From: Thuidium tamariscinum
Taxonomy: Eukaryota; Streptophyta; Bryopsida; Hypnales; Thuidiaceae
Length of the DNA stretch: 64,000 bases
Assembly (NCBI GenBank): GCA_947034885.2
Contig: OX344749.2
Span: 41,817,682 to 41,881,681, forward strand
Direction: 5' to 3'
Position 1 is the stretch's first letter. Each line of letters begins with the position of its first letter. Of this stretch, positions 24,584 through 38,031 are shown one piece after another. The translations under genes and the position numbers were made by a program. The notes beneath the pieces were generated by a model that had not been told where the DNA came from, ran no database searches, and was given only the letters and a program-made list of their open reading frames with translations.

Positions 24584-27500
24584 CTATCCAGCCAAATTCA
24601 CCGTTAGAGAGACATACGGATGCACCTCTGAATCGCCACCCGCGAGTCCCATCATCCCGGCATCGTCTTCAGAATGCCAAAATGAACTGCAAAAAAGGTA
24701 ATCGGAGGAAAATCAGTCAGAAATGTCCAGCTATGAGAGTCTCCTATCAATCATCTAATTATTTCGTATCTAGCAGACTAAAATGTTGATGCTCAAATAA
24801 GTGATGATAATGAAAGAATCTCCAAGAATCAGTCACACTTGGTCTTAGTTACGACATTCTGACTCGAGAAACCTTGTCTTGAGACACTAAATGGTAAAGA
24901 AGTCTGACACATTGCACATGATGAGGCATACCTGTTTGACTCGCTCGAGAGCTTGTCACAAACTGCACGTACTTTCTTTTCAGTCTTTGTGCTTGGAGCC
25001 AAAACAGCAGCCTGGATGGATCAAAATAGACACAGTAAGAATTACATTGCTGCGAAGCATTTTAGAAGTGCAAATTGAGATATCAGATCAAAGCAATCAA
25101 GCAAACGGCAAAGTAACAAAAATGGCTCTGACCAGGAATTTCGGTGGAAGCCCATATCTTAAGATACTCTCAGTGAAGAGTCGAATAGCACACAAGTGCA
25201 TCCATGCACTAAAAACCTGTTCATCGTACCACAATGAGCACATGTTAGCATGCAGTTTGATACAACCATGCAGTCCCTTGGAAGACAAGAACACCTCAGC
25301 TAAATCATTCAAAAGGAATACCTCGCCATAAACTTGGTAGCACCACTGTTGAAGGGATTGGCGAAGTTCGTCTTGATCTTTTTGTAACTTTGCCATCTCT
25401 TCCTGCTTGGATGTCTGTCCTTCCGGGTCTATCTCAAAATCTCGAACCTGATTGATAGTCATCAGTTAGGTACAGAATAGCAAATCATGATTGTTGGTCA
25501 ATTAATGTCAAGGCAAGAAAATTTACTCACCAGAAAAGCTCGTTCTCTTGCTGAGGTTCTGAAGGAATCAGCGACCTTTCGGAACAAAGTCACGGTGTAG
25601 AGAGCATATTCATTATCCTCCGTAAGTTTATTGGAAGAGCGTGGGACCTTCATCAACCATAAACATCGTAGTAAGGCCCAATAAAAAATCAAATTAACCA
25701 ACATCCGCAACAAGTACAAAGCTACATCACATTCGTTAAAATAGTACACATGTCATCAAGGTGCCTGGAAAAAACATGTAATGATGAGCTCCAAAAACCA
25801 CTCACATACCACAAAATTGGAGAGCGTTTCATAGCTTGCTAGCCAATCCTTTTGTGAATACTTAGACACCACCACCAGAAGCGTGATCAAATGCTCCGTG
25901 CTGATAATATCATCGGGTTTCACTACATTCGAAAGATCCCGTACAGCCATACTGTCCAAAATTACCGCAAGTTTCAAAATACGATATGAATAAATCGTCA
26001 ATGATAGTTCTTCAAGTTAAACTGCATTTTCAGTGGTAAATTGACACGAACACTAAATTACGGTGGGTCTCAGAACAAGATAACAGAGACACACCTGCCA
26101 CTCTGCTTTCGCAGCATTGTGGTCAAAGTCGTCTTCACATTGCTGTACTCCGAAACCCTTATCTGAGATCATAGACAAATGTACGCTTAACGGATGAGAA
26201 ATGGCAACAAAAATTGCTCGCCGAACATAGAATGAGGTTCGAAAGCTTCAAAAGATGTTAGGATTTAAGCAAAAAGCGATATGAACTATCTTCATGGATA
26301 AGAGTGCACCTTAAGATCGTCTTCAAGCTTGCTCACGTTTTCCTGAATCGCGTCCACAATCTCTCTCATGGGTGACATAGTTGGATACTTCGCATCATCC
26401 CAGGTAAATCTGAAAATTATAATAGTCACTTCTCGTCAGCAATAGATTCTGTTACCCCCGCTCCCTTCCAATCTCGGAAAACGAAAGGTCCCCTCCAAAA
26501 TTATTCACAATCCACTTGTTAAAATACCTGGTAACATAGTGGTCAACAGGAACTCCATCAACAGAGAGAACACCGCTGTTGTCAGCATTGGATGCCCGCT
26601 CCAAGTCATCTATTTGCCTCCGTACCTTGTGCGTCACTGTCTCGACCACCTGATTCGCCTGTAATTTGGAACTACAAAAAATGAGTGCTCAGGAAACGGC
26701 AATTCTGAACGCCCAAACCTTTTTGATACAACCTTCTCTCAAATGTTTCTAGATTAACTAAACACTTGTCACACTATCATTGACAATAGCAAACAGTCAA
26801 ACTATGTTATGATGAAAAAGTTGGAACCCTGCATGATAAGACTAAAGAGGTTTGAGTGTAATTCTAAAATGCTGGGCTCCTATTATGCCTCATTCTATAG
26901 CTCCCATAATCACAAGTAGCCCACTTGTCACATATTCAAACCATGTCATTTTTAACAAGCTCGGACCCCACGAGGTCAGATTGTGGAGGTTTAAGTACAA
27001 TTTTAAATTCCTCGCTTCTTTGCATCAGTCTTTAGTTCCCCAAATAATATTTAATGTGACATTATCAGTTCCTCGCCATCTACAACGAGGGTTTCAGAGT
27101 GAGCAGCATGAAGCTCCCAATCGCTTAACTTAGAGCATAACTTTGAAAGAAAATAGATCACTTTCAATAGTTGCAAGTCGATACTTTGTATAGATTAGAA
27201 TTAGGTTGAAAACATGTACTAAAATTCTCCAAAACTCTGATCCCTTGGGGCAAATAATTAGGGCAGCAAGAATGACGCGTACACGAATAGATCGCTTCCA
27301 ATGCTTGCAATCCAAAATATTGTATAACGAAATCTCGAACTAGATTAAACTCATAACAAATCCGCAAATTTTCCAAAGGATTTAACTAACTGAAAAGACT
27401 CGAATTCGCACCTTTGTAAGATCATCACTGAGAACGAGCAATGAGTCCAGAGTTCCCGTTCGCAGCTGCGGAATGGGAAACTGCTCCCACGAAAACACAA

Positions 27501-27777
27501 ACACACACACACACAAAATCGCTTACAACTCCGATCACAATGTAAACCTCGTCGCGACTAAACACGCCAAATCGCCTTGGGATCCAAACTCCGCGACCTA
27601 AGATATAAATCCAAAGTGATCCGATCTATTGAATTCCACGAGGGAAGGTCATTTCTGTACCTTGTAGGTTGGAGTATCAAACGCAGCTCGCGAGACTCCG
27701 CTCTGCAGATTCTCCCACGTCTGCCGCTCCGATCCTTGTAGCGGCAGCGACACCAGGAGGTACTTATTCACCGCCAT
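24584..27777 (-). CDS. VHA-C: V-type proton ATPase subunit C (DET3-like), 11 exons
   Basis: Encodes a 378-aa subunit C of the V1 peripheral stalk, which links the V1 ATPase head to the Vo proton channel on vacuolar and endomembranes and controls their reversible association. Exons in transcript order: 27777-27661, 27480-27412, 26658-26528, 26409-26310, 26162-26095, 25951-25810, 25647-25531, 25447-25322, 25216-25133, 25011-24932, 24686-24584. All introns are GT-AG and the phases close into one frame. The length is close to Arabidopsis DET3 (375 aa) and the match is colinear: start MAVNKYLLVSLP, then DGVPVDHYVTR, AVRDLSNVVKPDDI, YSQKDWLASYETL, NEYALYTVTLF, QQWCYQVYGEVFSAWMH, ESILRYGLPP, and a final HPYVSLTVNLAG. 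The start ATG at 27777 is chosen because it gives the family N-terminus; an in-frame ATG lies 102 codons upstream but the added stretch matches nothing. The start is in a GC-rich leader. No residue looks damaged, so the gene appears functional. Confidence 0.96.
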
Positions 27778-28140
27778 CGCCGCTTGCTCTGCGAAAGTGA
27801 GACGAAATGGAAATGAAGAAAAATAAATTCTGGTGAAATGCGAAGAATACGTCGGCCCTCCGGCTATGGCGTGAAGGGAGCTTGCGAAAAAGCACGAAAT
27901 CGCCCCCGTTTCCGCAGAACGCTTGGGGTGAGGGGAGAGAGACGACTGTGTGACCGTCGATTCAGGGATCGGACAGTTCAGGAGGTGCCACGTCGGAAAG
28001 GAATTCTCAGGCTTCAATAGTGAGCTTGTATATGCTGCGGGAGTGGGGATTCTCATCCATCCTTCGTTCGCGCATTCATCCATTATGACGAAAGCCTTCT
28101 AAGGGCCGCCGCGGTACACTTAATGTAAAAGCACCAGTAA
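27778..28140 (-). promoter_or_regulatory. Probable 5' leader and promoter of the V-ATPase C gene
   Basis: This stretch upstream of the start codon is visibly richer in GC than the repeats beyond 28.14 kb, with many CpG dinucleotides. It has no coding similarity that I recognise. I see no convincing TATA box and cannot place the transcription start. Treat as leader plus proximal promoter by position only. Confidence 0.4.
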
Positions 28141-29428
28141 CCGATCATTTAAGCAAATTCGGCACACATGGTGCGCAGTAAGATCTGGTGGAAATTTCTC
28201 CCATGAAGGAAGATAGGAAATATGGGGATAGTGAATTTTTTTTAATTTTATTCTAAAATTTTGAAATTTTAGTGAATTTCAAAGTCAAAATCTACATCTG
28301 ATCAATAACAAATCTTTAAAGTCCACTCACATCTTCTGAACATGTGTCATAACCTTATAAGTCCTAATCTTGAAAAGGACAAAGGAAGAAACAAACAAAA
28401 ACAAAAACATCCTCCACTTCATTTCTATCCTAGGGTTGGAAATAGCGCACCTTGTAGGTTGATTAATGGTTGTAATTGGTTACTAGTGCTTCTACCTTAA
28501 AGGTTGGGCCAATTCCTCTCCAAGCCAATTGTACAAAATTTCAGCCCCTTTTGGATTAAAATTAGGCATTGGAATAAGATTATAGCAAAGGACAATTCTT
28601 CCATATTAAAGAGCATTCCCATACTTGGTGGAGATTGATTATAGTGCGAAGTTGGGTTGTTTAGTAGTGAGCTTTTTTGATGGGGCCAACTAGTGTTGTA
28701 GCTATCTACTCCACTTCCAAACATTGAATGCAATACTTCAAGAAGGACATGCACTCTAATTTAAAAATTCAATTTATTTTGCTTTAAGAAACCAAAAACA
28801 ATCTGATTTTTCACTCTTTGAGAATTATTGGATACCTCATTTGTTTCCACATGAAATGAAAGAAGACTACCCTTTAGTGCCTTACAAGTAATGTCAACTT
28901 TAAATGAAATGCAATTGGAGAAAAAAAGCTTTTTATATCCACATGGGGTTGACAGAGATCTTCCAACCTTTGTGGACTTAGGTAGGTTGGTATATTTGAA
29001 GGAGAGAATCTCCCTATATCTTGATGAGGTGGAAGGAGGTCTTCCAACCCATGCAAAATAAGTGAATATAAACTAGTTCTCTAGCTCCCACTAGTTCATG
29101 CTCACTTATTCTACATTAATTGGAAGGCCCCCTTCCACCCCATGAGGATATAGTAAGCTTATTACCTTCCTTGGAAAGAGAATTCAAGGTGAAAGTGAAC
29201 TTTCATTTTTATCCTTTTGATATAAGTTTCCATAAGTTTATTGTAGATGTTATGCTTTTTGGCATCCCTTTCACTTCAAATTTTTTTTAAAAAGGAATTG
29301 AATTCATTCAAGGGCAATTGGGGATTAGTACCTAAAAATTGGAGTGATCTCAGAGTACAACCAAAAACCATACAAAGCCTTGGCAAAGACACTTCATTTA
29401 GTTATCTTTCCTTCAATTTTAGCAATGA
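28141..29428. other. AT-rich DNA with a decayed hairpin, no gene seen
   Basis: At about 28925-29160 a weak inverted repeat (GGTGGAAGGAGGTCTTCCAA and GGAAGGCCCCCTTCCACC) resembles the foldback at 61196. Otherwise nothing recognised. Confidence 0.45.
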
Positions 29429-29884
29429 CTAGCGGTTGGTGCTTGCTATGCTTGTCAATCATCATTAGAATTTAGAAAATTGATATCATGAAAGCTCAAA
29501 TTTCACAAAAGCACTAAATCATAGAAGCGCAAAGAAGCGTTAAGCCAAGAAAACCAATGGATTTTCTACCTCTATTATACCTTCTTGTGGATCCTCTTTA
29601 ATATCACCTTCATGGCAACAACTACATTATTTTTATAATATCACTCTTTGTAAAAAGTGATATTACAAAAGTGATTGCAAATTGCTACTCCTTTTCTGTA
29701 ATATCACATTGTGTGACAATAAAATTTTCATGTATTCATGATTGAAAACATTCTTATAAAATACTTAAAATAATTATTTTAAGGACTTATTGAAGTCAAT
29801 ATCATGCATTCTATTCAAATATATAAATTTTTTTATTAATATGTGATATAGTGAATGCATAGCATACCAAGCACCAGCCCCTAG
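29429..29884. mobile_element. TA-type inverted-repeat element N, copy 1
   Basis: Termini CTAGCGGTTGGTGCTTGC and the complement of CCAAGCACCAGCCCCTAG agree at most positions. If the element proper starts at GCGGTTGG, flanking TA fits a mariner-like target. A second, nearly identical copy lies 0.9 kb downstream in the same orientation. Shared similarity runs about 52 bp past the right terminus (to 29936), so the true right end is uncertain. Confidence 0.6.
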
Positions 29885-30059
29885 TATTAATGGTAGCATT
29901 TGTGACATTAGAGAGGGAGTTATGATTTTAGTAGTATATAAATAAATAAATAGCAATATAGAAATTCCAAAAATTTACTTGTATAGACTCTATGTAATAA
30001 AGGCTTGAATATATGCTAGTATGCTACCACCTGACATCCTATATATTGAATCAGTTGAA

Positions 30060-31280
30060 GATAAAACTACGTTTTTTAGCAACATAGTAGTTTTGGGCTA
30101 CTCTCTTCAAATGGAATTTTTATTTTTTCTTTGAAATTTTCACACAACATGTGCCTGAGGAGTAGCTTTGAGACGCAACAATTTTTATAACATGTGACTA
30201 CATAGTTAAAATTTTATTGCACGATATGTGATTTTCTTTGATCTTTGGACAATCTAGACAACTTAGGAAACTTTTTTAAGAATCACATTTGGAAAAAATA
30301 AAAATTTGAAATTGTTATATTAGGTTTATACTAGCGGTTGGTGCTTGCTATGCTATGCTATGCAATCATCATTAGAATTTAGAAAATTGATATTATGAAA
30401 GCTCAAATTTCACAAAAGCACTAAATCATAGAAGCACAAAGAAGCATTAAGCCAAGAAAACCAATGGATTTGCTACCTCTATTATATCTTCTTGTGGATC
30501 CTCTTTAATATCACCTTCATGGCAACAACTACATTTTTTTATAATATCTTTGTAAAAAGTGATATTACAAAAGTGATTGCAAATTGCTACTCCTTTTCTG
30601 TAATATCACATTGTGTGACAATAAGATTTCCATGTATTCATGATTGAAAAAAATTCTTATAAAATACTTAAAATACTTATTGAAATAATATTATGCATTC
30701 TATTCAAATATATCAAAATTTTATTAATATGTGATACAGTGAATGTATAGCATACCAAGCACCAGCCCCTAGTATTAATGGTAGCATTTGTGACATTAGA
30801 GAGGGAGTTATGATTTTAGTAGTATGATGATGTATATGCTAAACTTTGAATTATTCCATTTTGATTAATGAGATAAAAATTATGAAAAGTTTTAGGTTTG
30901 TGTGTAGTTATGCATTCACTAAAGGTTTTTCTATGCACAAACTAAAATCCCTCATGATTTTTATCTCATTAATCAAACTAGAATGATTCAATGCTCACCA
31001 TATATATAGAAATCTTATAAATCAATTTCAAGTTTTTATTTTTTGAAAAGTGAATTTTAAAGAACTTTCCTAAGCTCCCTAGGCTATCCAAAGATCAAAG
31101 AAAATTATTTTTTTACTATGTAGTCACAAGTTATGAAAATTATTGCACTTCAAAGCTATTCCTTGGGCACATGTTGTATTGGTGTTTGAAAATTTCAAAT
31201 AAAAATTAAAAAATCCATTTATAGTAAGTTGCTCACAATTGCTATGTTCATATAAAATACATCTTGGTCCTTTACAGATT
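30060..31280. mobile_element. Foldback element D with a nested copy of N
   Basis: The left arm (30060-30330 and 30830-30900) is the inverted complement of the right arm (about 30945-31280); for example CATGTGCCTGAGGAGTAGCT on the left pairs with AGCTATTCCTTGGGCACATG on the right. The right end GGTCCTTTACAGATTAA is a decayed version of the 920-bp family terminus. Copy 2 of N splits the left arm. Confidence 0.65.
30331..30772. mobile_element. Element N, copy 2, inserted in the arm of D
   Basis: Same terminal and internal sequence as copy 1 at 29429, with a small TGCTA triplication near the left end (TGCTATGCTATGCTATGC). Shared similarity continues to about 30825. Confidence 0.65.
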
Positions 31281-31679
31281 AAAAACATTTAATATTTATT
31301 ATCAATATTCTATCTCAAATAAACAAAAATATTATTAAAAGTTAAATATTGAAGATTTTGTATCTAAACATCATATCAAACGCTTAGAAATCTAAACCAT
31401 GTATGATTATAGATGAATATTTTAATCTATAAATTTTTTTGATGCAATTTGGCGAAAAAATCCTTAATCACTCTTTTCCTCAAACAATGCTCAAATATGT
31501 GCTATTATTTATATTATGGTAGAACAAAGTCTCTAAGTTTAGAGCAAACTATAAAATATCTTAGTTAGCGTTTTAAAATACATTCTTTATCCCCTCCAAA
31601 ATTTTAGAATAAGAAATCTAATCAATTGTAACATCATGATTTTTAAAATTCAAAATAAAATATTTTCAACTTTTCTTAA

Positions 31680-33662
31680 CCATGGCCATTTTTTCATAAA
31701 AACACTCAAAATTAAGGTGATTTTAAGAAACACTTATCCTATGTAATGTCCCCTTGGCCTCGGACAATTTTTTTTCTTATAACTTTTGCGTTTTTAAATA
31801 GCCTCTAATTGGATATCTACCTTCACTTTTTAGGATTTTAGTCCTATTTTCTACCCAAAAATACAAATTTTATGCTCAAAATTGGCATGCAAAGATCTCT
31901 ACAAAATATACACAAGCCTAAGAAAAGATTTTCTTAAAATAATAAATTTTCCAACTTCCACATGTGTTCAAAGTGCACTACCTTTACACACGTGTAGAAA
32001 ACACAATTTATTTTTTATAAAGATGAAAATGGTTGTGGAGAAGAATCTTTAAGTTAAAAAGATAATTTTTTTGAATTTTTTAACTATTTAAGAGAAATCA
32101 AACATTAAAGTGTCTTTTTTCATTGTATTTTCTATTGGGTTTTTTTGTGCATAACTTTTAAAGTTAAATTTTCTTAAGTCTAAATTTTGAGAGATACAAT
32201 GTTCTCATTGCTCTTCAAATTATTCATATTTTATTTAATTTAAAAATAATAATTTCAAAAATCACAAGACTCATTGAAATAGGTGAATTTGAGCCAAAAA
32301 TGATAATCGTTTCTTGCAACGACCTATTGCCATTTTCATTGAACCGTATCCTCAAATTAGATTTGTACAAAATAATTTATTTATAGGAATATTTTTTTAT
32401 TACATGATATTTTACTTTTATCAAATTTCATTATTTGTGATATCTAATATTTCAATGTGACTTTTGATCCTCTACTTTGCTTTTTCCATGTGAATAAGTT
32501 TTACACTCTTAAAATCTTGGACATTTATATAGCACAAGATGATAATATTATCCTCCTTTTGCAACTTGTAATGATTTTTATAAATTGACAATCTTGTAAT
32601 TTGTACATAAGAATGTTCTTTGCAAAAAATTTAAATTTTAATAATTGACAATGTTGTAATTTGTACATAGGAATTTTCTTTGCAAAAATCTTGAATTTTT
32701 ATAAATTTTGATTATTTCCATCAATACTTTCTACACTATTCAACAATCCTATCTTATAATTTTTGAAACTTTAATAAGTTGCCATATTCAATTTTTTTGG
32801 AGTTATTTTTTTGAAGATTATGATTTCTTATTAAGGTAGTATTTCATTCTTAAATAGTCCAAAAATGTGTGGAATAAATTTCAAAGAACACCAACCACAT
32901 CAATTGCAAGATATTTGCATTTAAAATGAAGAAAACAAATTATATTTGTACCTTATATAACTAAATTATTTGACTTTGAACATTCTTAATTAAAATATCT
33001 TGCACCACAAAATTTTAGGGTTTAAATCTTTATAGTAGAGGATTGACTTGAGAATTGTGGAAAAAAAATTTAAGAGAAAAATACTTAATTTTCATTCCTA
33101 AAATAATTCCCATGTAGAAGTAGGTACATGATAGAAGGAAAATCTAAATTATTAATATGTTTAAGATGGAATTGAAATATACTAATTCTAATGGTGAGAT
33201 TATTTTTAAGAACAAACCAAACTATGTCAAACCCTTTTTTTTGGAAAAATTATGAAATTGAGTTCAAAATGAATTCAATAAATTATTTTTTCAAAAAATT
33301 GCTACAATTGCCTTGAAAACATGATACTCCGGAACTTTCACATCAATTATCCAAATGGAACAAATCAAAGCTTTCAATGTAGATGAAAATATAAATTATG
33401 AGGAAAATAAATTCAAAACATTCAAAAATTTAGATTATTGTGATTTTTTTTGTTCCTTGTCTTTTTTGTTTTGAGCTTATTTGAACATAATTTTTGCTAT
33501 TGGACATTGATTGAAAAACAATTATACTCCCTTGAAGCTAATCAATTTTCTATCATAAACAAAGTTTCGAAAAATCATGAAAAAATTGAGATTGTAGGTG
33601 TCTATCTTGGTACCTACCCAAAATCCAATTTATTCACTAAAGGGACAATGGTCCTTTACAGG
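31680..33662. mobile_element. Long TTAA-flanked member F of the 920-bp family (1,983 bp)
   Basis: Left end CCATGGCCATTTTTTC after TTAA (31676-31679). Right end GGTCCTTTACAGG before TTAA (33663-33666), preceded by GGGACAATGGTCC as in copy B. The last 650 bp align with B (AATGGTGAGATTATT), the middle does not. It may be a longer member or contain insertions. No long reading frame. Confidence 0.55.
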
Positions 33663-33666
33663 TTAA

Positions 33667-36600
33667 ATGGTTAAGTTTCATTTTTTAAACATTCTACCCT
33701 AAAATGGATACATCCTATAAGTTGAAATTCTCTTTAACCTCCCAAAGACCTAAAAGATAAAATATGTCTTCTTTAAATTTTCAATGGCATATAGTATGGA
33801 ACAAATCTTAATGTTCTGTATAGTAGTATCTTCAAGATTAACAAGTTGACATATTTGTTACATTTTTTGATTTTTATAATTTCAATGTAAGAAGAATCTA
33901 ATTTTTTTATGAAATATAGTTTAAAATAGAAAGAGAGCAAATATAATTTGTTTTGAATAAATGGGACATTAGGGATGGAAAAAAACAAGTTTTATTATAT
34001 ATATTTTAAGCAAACAAACTAGGCCTAAATTTTTTTTCACATTTGTATCAATAAAAAATTCAATGTGATGTGATGTGATGTGATGATGATTGAATACAAA
34101 ATAATTAGAGTGATCCTAGATTTTTTGGAGATGTTCCAAACAATATGCTAATAATATCAATTATTAAATTTTAAAAATTGACACATATATTTATTTTTTA
34201 TATTTTGAAAGATCCAAGTTGGTTGGTTTTGGCTTTCTACGCAACCATGTTTTGTTTGAAAATGTCTACAAATTAAATTTAAAATTTTTTTTTTTGTGTT
34301 TTTTTAATTAAAAAGTATTAAATTTGACTTAGATTCTAAACAATTTTTTCTTTGGGTGGGTACAAAATCATTATTCATCTTCTTGAAAATATTCTATATA
34401 TATGCTTGAAAAAAATGATAACTAGAAAGAAGTAAAATATAACAAAAAAAACTAAAATATTAAAAAATTGGTTATGGAATTTATAAATTCCAATTTCAAA
34501 CTAAATTATAATGTTGTAATAAACAACCTACATTATATATTTTTAATTTTGATAGAATATTAAAATTTTAGTTCAAAAAAGGACTTAAGAGTTTTTTTTC
34601 TAAAAGAAATTCCATAGTTGCATGCAAGCTAAGACTCCTCATAACTGCATGTTTAGAAGTGAATAATTCAAAGCTTTACAAATATATATAAATCTAGAGA
34701 TCCTAGTTAAATTTTCTAATCTTTTAAAATATGATTTATTCTAAGTTGTTTGATTATCCATATTAAGAATCAAGCTATACATCATACAATAATTTTTTAA
34801 TTATTAATTTAGTCAAAAGTTGTAGAAGTTGTTCCACTTTAAAACTAATCCTTGATTATAGCTTGTGTGAGAATTTCAATCGAATATTTTTTAAAACTCC
34901 ATTTGCAAATAGATGACCAAAAGGCGTTGCCTAAAAAAAGTGATTAATCATTCTATGGCTAAATTAACACTTATTTTAGTATGCATTTAATTTTTTGACC
35001 AAAAATTGTCATAACCTATGTTTATGATTCATATAATTGAATATAAATTTTTTTTAAAAAAATGATTCATACTTTAAAATGAAAAAAATTCTAATTTAAA
35101 TGCTAATAATCCATTCTGTTGGCATTATGTATACCTTCTAAACCTTATTACCACTTTTAAAATTAAGATGATATAGTCAAATGTTTTATCTTTATAAAAA
35201 ACTTTAATAAAAATTGGAACTATCTATAGAATTGTTCAACTTTATCGAGTACTGCAAATATGTAGAATTAAGAAATGTGTCTTTAAGAAAAATTTAAGAA
35301 ATTTAAAAATCACACTTTAACAATGCACCTAAGGCAATCATGCAGTTTTTACTCTTGCTATATCTGCATTGTTGGCTAATAATAAACAACCTTCTAAAGT
35401 ATTATAATTTTTCTAATGTGAAGTGTACTATTTAATATTTTAACCTTGTAGAAAGTTAGACTTTTAAATACTAGTAATACACAAAGTACCAATTAAAAAA
35501 AGGAATCACTATGTGAAATACGTTTCTATATTGAATGATTGAAGTGAAACCACTACCAATATATGAAACTATTTTTTTATTATAGTAATTTGTGTATGAT
35601 TTTCTTCATGGAGGTGAATAGAATTTATTTAGAATCCAATATGAAGGCACTTTAGACTAATGTATTAATATCGCTATGAACATCCTTATGTTGAATATTA
35701 AAATCATATTTATCAAAAAAAATTGGCTTAGATTTTAGAATTAGCTAATTTAGGTTGATTAGTCTTTGTGAAAAAAAGTTCAATAGATAATTTATAGTTA
35801 ATTCCTTGGATTTTTATGAGTTTGAACCCCAAAAGAGTTGTTTTCTATTAATGATTACAACTATTATTCATATAAAAGTAGGAATGTTAATAATAAAAGA
35901 ATAGTACATTAGTACATTAGAAAGTAAGTGAACTTGACTATTATTTCCATTATGAACATGTTTGTTTTGGATGAAAAAATAGGTTGAAAAAATGTTGATA
36001 GAGGCTTAAGAGTAGATTGTTCTACCTTATTACCAGCTTTAAGAAAAATATTGAAAACATTGTCTTTTCCATTTATTTCTTTGAATTGTTGAATGGTTGT
36101 AAATTTATATAGTTTAGCTTTTTCTAATATAGTCTTTCAAATACTAGGTAGATATACATAATTGACTATAGTGAAGTCTTCATATGAATCATGGGGTGGT
36201 CTTTAGATGAATTACATCACATTTGTCTTTCTTCTATGTAAAAGATCTCCCTATAATGTAGTCTAAATTTCTTAAAGTGATTTTAATAGATACTAATATT
36301 TGCTAATCCTTTCATAAAATAGACTTAAAGACTAGTAACTTTCAAGTGTAAAATATACTAAGTTTACAATATTCAAGTAGTTTTAAGATGTTATAAATTT
36401 CAATTTTAGATTGATATGTAAACTAAAATTGTTAAGAATTAAATAGATTACTAATACTCACTAAATCAAAAAATAAGATGAATGTTTTTGTATACTTCAA
36501 TACAAAGAGCCCATTATAATACGAGTGATTTGAAATATGCAATGAATGATTTTTTATACAATGAAAGTGTAATGAATAAAATTATAAAAAATTCCAAACA

Positions 36601-36788
36601 ACGAAATGTCAATTTTGTTTTAAAAAATCAAACAATTCTTTAATTTAAAAGCAACCAAGTTTGAATATCAATCATTTGATAGTTAGATAGTTTTAAAATA
36701 AAGCAATAAGATATAATATACAACAATATCAATATTCCATCCCTCTCTCTGTATAATTTTTTCCTTTTTTTAAAACTTTGGATGAACT
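33667..36788. other. Very AT-rich DNA, no gene seen
   Basis: Among the most AT-rich stretches of the window; apart from the GTGAT microsatellite no repeats, open frames or RNA genes were recognised. Confidence 0.5.
34060..34087. repeat. GTGAT pentanucleotide microsatellite
   Basis: About four GTGAT units followed by GATGATG. Confidence 0.8.
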
Positions 36789-36792
36789 TTAA

Positions 36793-37729
36793 CCCCTAAA
36801 GGTTTTTGACTATGTTTTCACCAAAACTGCTCTAAAATTGTCATTTTTAGGACAACTATCAAATTTTAGAAAAAACAACATTTTTTGAATAATGTAATTG
36901 TAGGATCTTTTATAGTGCACTAGTTTGAGAAGATGTAGAAAAAATTTCAGAAAGTTTCACTGTGTAGATTGCAAGATATAAGTATTTGAAGTTGCAAAAG
37001 TCCTTTTTTTACCACTTCGAAAATCCGGGCAATTGCAATTCAAAAGGACACATTTGTATGAATTTTTTTTCAAAATGGTTGTTACTCTTTGGATTCATTC
37101 TTCAATTCAAGTTGGCTACATGCTTGAAAAATTTTTAATCATTTGGAATTGTACAACATGTACAAAAAAAATAGTAAGTAGAAAGAAGTAGAGAATGATT
37201 CAAAATACTAAAATGTTAACATTTATTTGTCGAATTGAAAAATGCCAATCCCAATGGTTCAAAGGTTGTAATAAAAAATCTACACCCAATTTTTAAATTT
37301 TTTTTCAAAAATATTGAAAATAGACTAAAATAAAGGACTTCAAAGTTTTTTTTAGAGTAGGGAATCCATAACTACCCAGAAACTAAAATTCTTCATAACT
37401 TTTGACTCACTAATCCAAATGGAATGATTCAAAGATTCTTGCATACACAAAATTCTAAATAAAATATTTCAATTTTTCATTTTTTCAAAAAATTATTTTT
37501 AAAGAAGTTTTTTTATTTGCCCAAGTTGCCTAAAGATCAAAGGAAATCACATATCATACAATAACTTTTTGACTATGTAGTCAAATGTTATAAAACTTGT
37601 TGGAACTTAAAGCTACTTCTTGAGCTCATGTTGTGTGAAAATTTCAAAGAAAAAGAATAAAAACTCCATTCTTAGTGAGTTGCGTGAAATCACTATATTG
37701 CCAAAAAACGCAGTTTGGTCCTTTAGGGG
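36793..37729. mobile_element. TTAA-flanked MITE, copy E (937 bp)
   Basis: Begins CCCCTAAAGGTTTTTG and ends GGTCCTTTAGGGG, with TTAA at 36789-36792 and 37730-37733. The left part resembles B, the right part resembles element D (GCCAAAAAACGCAGTTTGG), so it looks like a subfamily between the two. Confidence 0.8.
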
Positions 37730-38031
37730 TTAAGAAAAGTTTATCATTTTTTTGAAAGTCACTTCCAAATTGAAAGATCCTTCGAAAGAAGAATTCAATT
37801 CATCAATGTCTCATTAATATAAACAACAAGGAGGGTTTTCAAGTAGAATTGAATGATTTGCAAATTACAAGACTCACAAGATTGATTTGATTCAAAACTT
37901 TCAAAACCCGTAAGATTGAAAGTATAATTTATAGTAGAGACATAAATTTTTAGTCTTTGTATTAACACAATATGTGTAATATTTCTATTTATACTTTAAA
38001 TCACATATCTTTACTTTGCTAATGGATTGAT

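Noticed and set aside
24891-25331. Plus-strand frame of 146 codons
   Set aside because: Antisense to exons 8-10 of the V-ATPase C gene, which have strong family matches and splice sites on the other strand.
27778-28083. In-frame extension of the V-ATPase C protein by 102 residues to an ATG at 28083
   Set aside because: Subunit C proteins start at the MAVNKYLLVSLP position, and the extension matches nothing and looks like untranslated leader.
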